From Paenibacillus sp. XY044 (GTDB taxonomy: Bacteria > Bacillota > Bacilli > Paenibacillales > Paenibacillaceae), in assembly GCF_002257645.1 (NCBI RefSeq), contig NZ_NQMO01000001.1, positions 1,598,065 to 1,662,064 of the forward strand: a DNA stretch of 64,000 nt, in the 5' to 3' direction. The notes below the pieces were generated by a model, which saw only the letters and a program-made list of their open reading frames with translations, searched no databases and had not been told where the DNA came from. The position numbers were made by a program, and so were the translations under genes. The stretch's first letter is position 1, and the number at the start of each line of letters is the position of its first letter. Below, in pieces: positions 54,101 to 61,012 of the stretch.

Positions 54101-57100
54101 ATGCGGCTGTCCGGATGACTGGGCCGGGCGATTGTCTGACAGAATGGATACGGCGCGCATTCTGGATTGGCAAAATAACGCCGATAGATGGGATGAACGT
54201 TACCGCGATTATGCCGAGCGTTTGCTGAAGGAGCTGCAGCTTCAGATCGAAGATAAAGCGCCGGGACGCGTGCTTATTCAACTGATCTTCATGCGGAAAG
54301 ACGCGGATTCGCTTTTGCAGGGCTTGGGCGGCATGCTGAAAACAGCTATTCTGGAAAACCCGAAGTTAACCGGGCAAATGATTGAAGTGGACCCGGATAC
54401 ACCGCCGGATAAGGCGATGGAATATATTGGGGCGAGCATGGATAACAGTCAGTTCCACGTCCGATATGTACACGGATCCCGTACAGTAATGGACTGGAAG
54501 CCGGTGAAGCCTCAAACGGAGTCCACGCCGAATCCGCAACCTTGGAAAAACGGTGGCGTTTACGTCATAACCGGTGGCATAGGAGGGCTCGGCTTTCACT
54601 TTGCCAAGGAAATCGGGGCGCGCGTAAAGGATGCCGTCGTGGTTCTGACCGGACGGTCCGCATTGAACGATCACATAAACATGATGCTGGAAGAACTGCG
54701 TTCGCAGGGGATACTCGTAGAGTATGTTCGGTCGGACATAACGGATAAGGACGAAGCCCATCGGCTCGTGCAAAAGGTTGTCCAGTCACACGGAACGATC
54801 AACGGTATCATCCACGCAGCGGGTTTGATCCGGGATAGCTACCTGATCCATAAAACCGTTGGCGAGCTGCATGACGTTCTGGCCCCGAAGGTGACGGGGC
54901 TGATCAATCTAGATGAGTCGAGCCGCGATGTGGACCTCGATTTTTTTGTGATGTTTTCTTCCGTTTTCGGTCCAATCGGGAATCCGGGCCAAGCCGATTA
55001 CTGCGCGGCCAACGCCTTTATGGATGCATATGCAGAATATCGGGACATTCTTGTGAGCTCTGGCGAACGGAACGGACGTACTTTGTCGGTCAATTGGCCT
55101 TTATGGAAGGACGGCGGCATGCAGGTCACTGAGCCCATAGAACGCAGCATGCTCGCGGAGCTTGGCATGGCAGCGATGACAAGCGGAACGGGTATAGAGG
55201 CATTTTACCGAGCCTACACTGGTGGCGCGAATCAAGTCCTGGTCGTGGAGGGCAACCCGGGCTTATTCTACTCCCGGCTTATCCGCTTCGCCAAAGTTCC
55301 GGAAGAGGCGATTCCGGATCGGAATATGATCCAACCCGACAACGAAATACTGCCTTCCGATTCCTCTTCACCTGAATTGTTGCGGGAACAATCGGAGAGT
55401 TTGCTGAAACGACTCATTTCAGGCGTCCTGAAAACACCGGCCTCCCGAATCGATGCCGAAGCACCGATGGAGCAGTACGGGATTGATTCGATCATGACGA
55501 CGCAATTGACCCGCGAGCTGGAAAAGACATTTGGCTCCTTGTCCAAAACGTTATTTTTTGAGTATCAAAATATCCATGAGCTGACAGGCTACTTCTTACG
55601 GGATCATCGGGATTCGCTGCTGAAGGCGCTTGGAGGAAGTGAGCGGACTTCGGCTTCAGGCCAAGCCGCGGAATCCAAGGTTCCGATCGATCTGGAGGAT
55701 GGAGGGAAGGGATCTCTCCCAGCCAGCCGGCGCCGTTCAAGGTTTGTTTCGGAGGAAACTGCCAGAACGGCGGGAGCAGGCATCAGTGCCCCCGGTCGCT
55801 TTGAAGTCGCCGTGATCGGCGTAGCCGGACGATACCCTGGAGCGGGCAATGTCAGCGAATTCTGGGAAGTGCTTAAGAACGGAAAGGACTGCATCACAGA
55901 GATACCGGACGAACGTTGGGATTACCGTCAGTATTTTGACGAAGATCGGACGAAACCCGGGAAGGCCTACAGTAAATGGGGAGGCTTTATCGATGGGGTG
56001 GACTTGTTCGATCCGCTCTTTTTTCATATTTCTCCGCGCGAAGCCGAATTGATGGATCCGCAAGAACGCCTGTTTTTACAGTGCGTGTACGAAACGATGG
56101 AGGATGCCGGATACACCCGGGAAACTTTAGTGGATTCGGGAGCGGTCGGCGTCTACGTGGGATCCATGTATCAGGAATACCAATTGTACGGAGCACAGGA
56201 ACAAGCGCATGGGCGTCAGATCGCGCTGCCTGGTCTGCCGGCGTCGATCGCCAACCGCGTGTCGTATTTTTGTAACTTCCATGGCCCAAGCCTGACGGTG
56301 GATACGATGTGCTCATCCTCGCTGACGGCTATTCATCTGGCGTGCCAGAGCTTGCTGTCGGGTGAAAGCGATGTCTGCTTTGCGGGCGGAGTTAACGTTT
56401 CCATCCATCCCAATAAGTATTTGTACCTTTCCCAAGGCCAGTTCATTTCCAGCAGGGGACGATGCGAAAGCTTCGGAGAGGGCGGAGAAGGTTACGTTCC
56501 GGGCGAAGGGGTCGGCGCCGTTCTCCTTAAGCCCCTGGCCAAAGCCGTCGAAGACGGAGATCAAATATATGGAGTCATCAAGGCAACGGCCATCAATCAT
56601 GGGGGTAAAACGAACGGCTATACCGTCCCGAATCCGAATGCCCAAGCAGAGGTCATCGGGAAGGCGATCCGAAAAGCGGGCATACATCCCCGCGCGGTCA
56701 GCTATGTCGAAGCGCACGGAACCGGTACGGTGCTCGGCGATCCCATTGAAATAACCGGACTCCAGCAAGTATTTCGGCAGGCGACGGAGGACGCTCAATT
56801 TTGTGCCATCGGATCGGCCAAGTCGAATATCGGGCATTGCGAAAGCGCGGCAGGAATCGCCGGGTTGACCAAAGTTTTGCTTCAACTCAAGCATAAGCAA
56901 ATCGTGCCTTCCCTGCACTCCTCTGTCCTTAATCCCAATATTGACTTTGAACGATCGGCGTTTTTCGTTCAACAGGAATTGGCCGAATGGACAAGACCGC
57001 TCCTGAATTTGGACGGACGCTTGACCGAATATCCCAGAATCGCCGGGATCTCCTCATTCGGGGCCGGGGGCTCCAATGCCCATCTGGTTATCGGGGAGTA

Positions 57101-60100
57101 TATTCCTGCGTTTTCCGAAAACAATCAGAAGCCGGCGCATACAGCAGAACCGTTTATGATCGTGCTGTCCGCCAGGACCGAAGAGCAGCTGAAAGAGCAG
57201 GCACAAAGGCTGCTTCTGGATGTGGAAAGCCGGCTGTATGGTGATGATCGGCTGCTGGATATGGCTTACACGCTGCAAACCGGACGCGAAGCGATGGAGG
57301 AGCGGATGGCCCTGATCGTGAGAACGGTAGACGAGCTGAAGCAAAAACTGCGCGGATTTCTGGATGGTGATCATGACTCTGACGGGATCTATTACGGGCA
57401 GGTCAAGCGGAACAAGGATACGCTGCAGATTTTTATGCGGGACGAAGAGCTTCAGGAAGCCATCTGGAAATGGATGGAACGCAAAAAATATACCAAACTG
57501 ATGAGCCTTTGGGTCAAGGGATTGCAAGTGGATTGGAACAAGCTGTACACGGAGTTTCGGCCAAGGAAAATGAGCCTGCCGACGTACCCGTTCGCACGGG
57601 AACGTTATTGGGTTCCTGGATTAATATCTCCAGATAATCTTCATCCGAGTGCTGCGAATTTCGATCACAACGGGCACCCTCCCGTAGATTCCCAGCGGGA
57701 GATCGGATTCTGGACTAAGCAATGGACGCCGGCTCCTCCGGAGAATGACGGCTACAAAGGGAAAGGAAAAGGCGTGGCTGTCATAGCGACATCCGAAACG
57801 ATGGCTTTGGCCCGGCAAGTATCGGCCTGCATTGAGGGGGCGGTGCTTTTCGAAGTGGACACCGGCGAGCTGTCCCAGCCGCCAGAAGAGCGGGTGACAT
57901 TCGAAGGAGTTATTGATCTGGCGGGCTGCAGCGCTTCCCTGCTTCGGCCGGGGGACTGGATGGAATGGGTTCAGCAGCAGGTTGAATCCCGGCAGCAGGA
58001 TGGTCTTCGGATGTTATGCGTGACCCGCGGCCTGGAGTCCTTTCAAAATCCAGCCGTCAATCTTGCCGGCGCTGACCGTGCCGCGCTTTACCGCATGCTG
58101 CAGTATGAGTACAAAGGGCTCGTCTCCTGGCATATGGACGGAGACCCAGCCGCTTCCGAAGGTGAGCTGGCTGAACAAATCGCTGCAGAATATAAGTCGG
58201 GCAGCCTGGATACCGAGGTCTGCTACCGGAACGGAATCAGGTACCGGGCGTATCTTGGGGAATCCCCCGGCAGGAAGCGGGAAGCACCCGGCTCCGGCCG
58301 TGGTTCTTTTGCGTTCCCGAAAGAACGTGTGCTGTGGATTACCGGAGGTACCCGGGGTCTCGGTTACGCATGCGCCCGCCATTTTGTGCAGAAATACGGC
58401 GTAAGGAAGCTGGTGCTAACCGGCAGGGAACCGCTTCCTCCCCGGGAGGAGTGGCACCGGTATCTCGCCGAAGATTCGAGCATGGGACATAAAATCCGTG
58501 ATTTGCTCGAACTTGAGTCACTGCAAGCGGAGGTGCATGTCCTGTCGGTGTCATTAACGGATGAAGCCGCATTGCAACATGCCGTGGATGACACGAAGCT
58601 CCGGGTCGGTCCCATCGGTGGCGTCATCCATTGCGCCGGGGTTGTCGACGTCCATAACCCCGCGTTTATCCGGAAATCGATTCAAGGAATCGAGAGGGTA
58701 CTATCACCAAAAATGGATGGTCTCCAATCCTTATTTAATGTCATGAAAGGAGAGGAGCTTAGCTTTTTCGTCCTGTATTCTTCCGTTTCCGCGGCGATTC
58801 CGTCGCTGGCGGCTGGACAAAGCGATTACGCGGCGGCCAACGCCTTTATGGATTACTTTGCCGAATCCAAGCGGAACGAATGCCCGCTGGTCAGCATTCA
58901 ATGGCCGAGCTGGAAGGAGACCGGCATGGGTGAAGTCAGGAACAAGGCTTACGAAGAGACCGGTCTCTGGAGCTTGTCCAATGTAGAGGGGATGCAGATG
59001 CTGGATTCGATATTGGCTGCGGATTTCGGAGCGGTTGTCCTTCCGGCGGTGGTGCGTCCGTCCGCGTGGAAACCCGATACGTTGCTGCGGTTCTCTTCCC
59101 CGAATGAGCGGGATGCGGAGCGTCGTAATCCTGGCATGATGACCAGCAGAAATCCGGTAAAGTCCGTGCGTACGGGAAACTTCGATAACCAGCAGCTGTA
59201 TGTAACGTCTTGGCTGAAGGAGCTTCTTGCCGAAGAGCTCAAGATCGATTCCGCCAAGCTGGACACGGACACTTCGTTCCAGGATTACGGAGTAGATTCC
59301 GTCATGTTAGCCCAGCTTCTGCGGAGATTGAACGATCTGTTGAACGCAAACCTGGAGCCGACATTGCTGTTTGAGCATTCGCACATCGAAGGCCTTGCTG
59401 CTTGGCTCGTCAAGCATCATCCGAACCAAGCCATGTTAGCCGCCAGTCATTCGTTGACTGCGGATGCTGAGGCCTTTGGGTTGCCTCCTGAAGGCGATCG
59501 AGGCGTATTGACAGGATCTGCCCAGGCCAAGCAGGGATATGCAAATCATGAGGAGGATACCCGCGCTGCGGACTGGGATGGCTATCCGGTTCGAACAGGA
59601 TCTCATCGAGCGGAGCCTGCAGCCACATCAGGTATCGCCGTGGTCGGCATGTCTTGCCGTTTTCCCGGGGGTGAATCGCTGGAGGAGTATTGGGACCTAT
59701 TGAACGAGGGAAGATCAGCTATCCGCCGGATGCCGAACGAACGATGGGGTTATTCAAGCGGTTACGATGCAGGATGGCTTAACGATATTGAAGGCTTTGA
59801 CGCTTCGTATTTTCTGATCCCGGAAGCCGATGCCAGAGCCATGGATCCTCAGGCTCGGATGCTGCTCGAGGAGAGCGTCAAGCTGATTTGCCATGCGGGA
59901 TATACGCTGCAGGAAGTGAAGGGAAAACGGTACGGGGTTTATCTTGGGGCCAGAACGCAGCATTCCCCCGAGGCGTCGGCGCTGATGCAAGCACGCAACC
60001 CCATCGTTGCCGTAGGGCAAAATTATTTGGCGGCGAACATTTCGCAATTCCTCGATTTCAGGGGACCCAGCCTGGTTGTAGATACCGCCTGTTCGTCCGC

Positions 60101-61001
60101 TCTTGTTGGTTTGCATATGGCCGTTCAGGCGCTTAAAGACGGGGACATTCAAGGAGCGGTAGTCGGAGGTATTCATCTGTTAACGACCGATCAAGCCCAT
60201 CGAATTTTTGATCAGCGCGGAATTTTGAATGCATCCGGGCAGTTCCATCTGTTTGACGGGCGATCCGCCGGCATCATTCCGGGAGAAGGGGCAGGCATGG
60301 TGCTGCTGAAAACGGTAGAGCAGGCTCTCGCGGACGGTGACCGGATCTATGCGGTCATCCAAGGCATCGCCGTCAACAATGACGGCCGGACCGCCGGACC
60401 GGCGGCTCCTAATCTCCAGGCCCAGCGGGAAGTTCTTGGGGAAGCCTTGGCCAAAAGCGCCAAAAAGGCGGAAGACATTACTTACATTGAAGTCAACGGG
60501 TCAGGTACCGAAGTGACCGATCTGCTCGAGCTGAAGACGATTCAATCGATTTACAGGGACGACTCCGAGGTGCCCTTGGCGCTGGGATCGATCAAGCCCA
60601 ATATCGGCCACCCGCTGAGTGCGGAAGGCATCGCCGGCCTGATCAAGGTGGTCCTCATGCTCCATTACGAACGCATCGTTCCTTTCCTGTCCGGTCAACA
60701 ACCGATGGCCCATTTCGACCTGCAAGCATCCCCGTTTTATTTCGAGAGGGAAGCCGCCACATGGGAGCGGAAATCGAGATTGGCGGCCCTGAACTGCTTC
60801 GCTGACGGAGGAACGAATGTCCACGTCATTTTGGAGGATGGCGCTGCCTGGTCTGAAGATCGTAAGGGGCGCGATCCGCTCCCGGATCCGGCTTGGGCAA
60901 GGTTACCAATGAGGCAAGATGCGGAGCGGGGTCTGACAATCCCCGACGAGAATCCGCCATCCGTCGAACCGCAGCTTATCTTTTGGGAAAGATTCGACTA
61001 G
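51171..61001 (+). CDS. Trans-AT polyketide synthase 1: KS-DH-KR-ACP-KS-KR-ACP-KS0
   Basis: A 3276-residue multidomain enzyme without AT domains. KS1 has C173, H308 and H356 (active). DH1 has H666 in HLVNG and D841. KR1 has GGIGGLG at 1135 and Tyr1277. ACP1 has Ser1440. KS2 has C1714, H1849 and H1889 (active). KR2 has GGTRGLG at 2392 and Tyr2553. ACP2 has Ser2710. KS3 has C2974 and H3147, but N3109 (NGSGT) in place of the HGTGT His, so it should transfer but not condense (KS0). No loading domain comes before KS1. KR1 keeps the Asp of the B-type LDD motif (LIRDS); KR2 lacks it. ATG 51171 follows GAGGTG; an upstream GTG is less likely. Module 1 should leave a double bond, and module 2 passes a hydroxyl to the DH on the next protein. 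Confidence 0.95.
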   Translation: MDKDIAIIGMACRFPGAQNYDEFWDNLKEGRSSIQEIPKERWDWREYWGDPQSGKNKSNSKWGGFIRDADAFDPAFFGLSAREVEVTDPQQRIMLELSWACLEDAGVRPSEISGEKIGVYMGVFNFDYKGLQESSNQTIETYHSIGTASAVIANRISHYFNLKGPSFPIDTACSSSFNAIHAAAQSLQLGECRMALAGGVSLILTPSRHISFSKAGMLSPTGSCKTFDDSADGYVRSEGAGVVLLKPLNLAVADGDPIYGVLKGSAVNHSGKTHTLTYPNPDAQAEVIAEAHRKAGIPVESISYIEAHGTGTPKGDPMEFRGLVQAFEKLRPDQDPAIETPGNYCGLGSVKANIGHLESAAGIAGVIKVLMSMKHKQLPGLHNFKKLNHRISLEGTPFYIVDGLRPWEALTSDTGEAYPRRAGISSFGFGGTNSHVVLEEAPPKKRSVSRKLPYCMVCLSGKTEEALDRRLRDLLQWLERQDEGYTLTDISATLLLQREHFGNRGTFVVRDIRELREKITQVLAGNEAEGWLTAKVPSNRREDTLALETRGDALIRDLRALKKSDAEEYERKLLEIADLYVHGYEADWKSIFPASGWKHAHLPTYPFARERYWLPEENEAAAGGMTADEGIQVQAIHPLLHTNTSDLREQRYSAAFTGQEFFLADHLVNGERILPGVAYLEMARAAVICASGRERNHEAAVSLRNLVWSVPVKAGADPVQIHIGLHPEGHDQVAFEIYSENETDADEITVHSQGTAYFVQPGPVPSAPVRELAEQAQPSRFTAERCYAYLRSVGLDYGPALRGINAVYPGKEDTELLAKLSLPQSLREGNSSWVLHPAMLDSALQGGVLLLNGFLQSQKEEPLTPGQMWLPFALDELLVLQPSQDDMWARIRYSKDHYPLHQVHKVDLEWMDDEGNVCVSMKGLSWRQLTRQQAATSKVTNETFPDSGLILLEPYWKEESAPRRTMTNSYREHLIVLCGCPDDWAGRLSDRMDTARILDWQNNADRWDERYRDYAERLLKELQLQIEDKAPGRVLIQLIFMRKDADSLLQGLGGMLKTAILENPKLTGQMIEVDPDTPPDKAMEYIGASMDNSQFHVRYVHGSRTVMDWKPVKPQTESTPNPQPWKNGGVYVITGGIGGLGFHFAKEIGARVKDAVVVLTGRSALNDHINMMLEELRSQGILVEYVRSDITDKDEAHRLVQKVVQSHGTINGIIHAAGLIRDSYLIHKTVGELHDVLAPKVTGLINLDESSRDVDLDFFVMFSSVFGPIGNPGQADYCAANAFMDAYAEYRDILVSSGERNGRTLSVNWPLWKDGGMQVTEPIERSMLAELGMAAMTSGTGIEAFYRAYTGGANQVLVVEGNPGLFYSRLIRFAKVPEEAIPDRNMIQPDNEILPSDSSSPELLREQSESLLKRLISGVLKTPASRIDAEAPMEQYGIDSIMTTQLTRELEKTFGSLSKTLFFEYQNIHELTGYFLRDHRDSLLKALGGSERTSASGQAAESKVPIDLEDGGKGSLPASRRRSRFVSEETARTAGAGISAPGRFEVAVIGVAGRYPGAGNVSEFWEVLKNGKDCITEIPDERWDYRQYFDEDRTKPGKAYSKWGGFIDGVDLFDPLFFHISPREAELMDPQERLFLQCVYETMEDAGYTRETLVDSGAVGVYVGSMYQEYQLYGAQEQAHGRQIALPGLPASIANRVSYFCNFHGPSLTVDTMCSSSLTAIHLACQSLLSGESDVCFAGGVNVSIHPNKYLYLSQGQFISSRGRCESFGEGGEGYVPGEGVGAVLLKPLAKAVEDGDQIYGVIKATAINHGGKTNGYTVPNPNAQAEVIGKAIRKAGIHPRAVSYVEAHGTGTVLGDPIEITGLQQVFRQATEDAQFCAIGSAKSNIGHCESAAGIAGLTKVLLQLKHKQIVPSLHSSVLNPNIDFERSAFFVQQELAEWTRPLLNLDGRLTEYPRIAGISSFGAGGSNAHLVIGEYIPAFSENNQKPAHTAEPFMIVLSARTEEQLKEQAQRLLLDVESRLYGDDRLLDMAYTLQTGREAMEERMALIVRTVDELKQKLRGFLDGDHDSDGIYYGQVKRNKDTLQIFMRDEELQEAIWKWMERKKYTKLMSLWVKGLQVDWNKLYTEFRPRKMSLPTYPFARERYWVPGLISPDNLHPSAANFDHNGHPPVDSQREIGFWTKQWTPAPPENDGYKGKGKGVAVIATSETMALARQVSACIEGAVLFEVDTGELSQPPEERVTFEGVIDLAGCSASLLRPGDWMEWVQQQVESRQQDGLRMLCVTRGLESFQNPAVNLAGADRAALYRMLQYEYKGLVSWHMDGDPAASEGELAEQIAAEYKSGSLDTEVCYRNGIRYRAYLGESPGRKREAPGSGRGSFAFPKERVLWITGGTRGLGYACARHFVQKYGVRKLVLTGREPLPPREEWHRYLAEDSSMGHKIRDLLELESLQAEVHVLSVSLTDEAALQHAVDDTKLRVGPIGGVIHCAGVVDVHNPAFIRKSIQGIERVLSPKMDGLQSLFNVMKGEELSFFVLYSSVSAAIPSLAAGQSDYAAANAFMDYFAESKRNECPLVSIQWPSWKETGMGEVRNKAYEETGLWSLSNVEGMQMLDSILAADFGAVVLPAVVRPSAWKPDTLLRFSSPNERDAERRNPGMMTSRNPVKSVRTGNFDNQQLYVTSWLKELLAEELKIDSAKLDTDTSFQDYGVDSVMLAQLLRRLNDLLNANLEPTLLFEHSHIEGLAAWLVKHHPNQAMLAASHSLTADAEAFGLPPEGDRGVLTGSAQAKQGYANHEEDTRAADWDGYPVRTGSHRAEPAATSGIAVVGMSCRFPGGESLEEYWDLLNEGRSAIRRMPNERWGYSSGYDAGWLNDIEGFDASYFLIPEADARAMDPQARMLLEESVKLICHAGYTLQEVKGKRYGVYLGARTQHSPEASALMQARNPIVAVGQNYLAANISQFLDFRGPSLVVDTACSSALVGLHMAVQALKDGDIQGAVVGGIHLLTTDQAHRIFDQRGILNASGQFHLFDGRSAGIIPGEGAGMVLLKTVEQALADGDRIYAVIQGIAVNNDGRTAGPAAPNLQAQREVLGEALAKSAKKAEDITYIEVNGSGTEVTDLLELKTIQSIYRDDSEVPLALGSIKPNIGHPLSAEGIAGLIKVVLMLHYERIVPFLSGQQPMAHFDLQASPFYFEREAATWERKSRLAALNCFADGGTNVHVILEDGAAWSEDRKGRDPLPDPAWARLPMRQDAERGLTIPDENPPSVEPQLIFWERFD

Positions 61002-61012
61002 GGGGGAGCCAA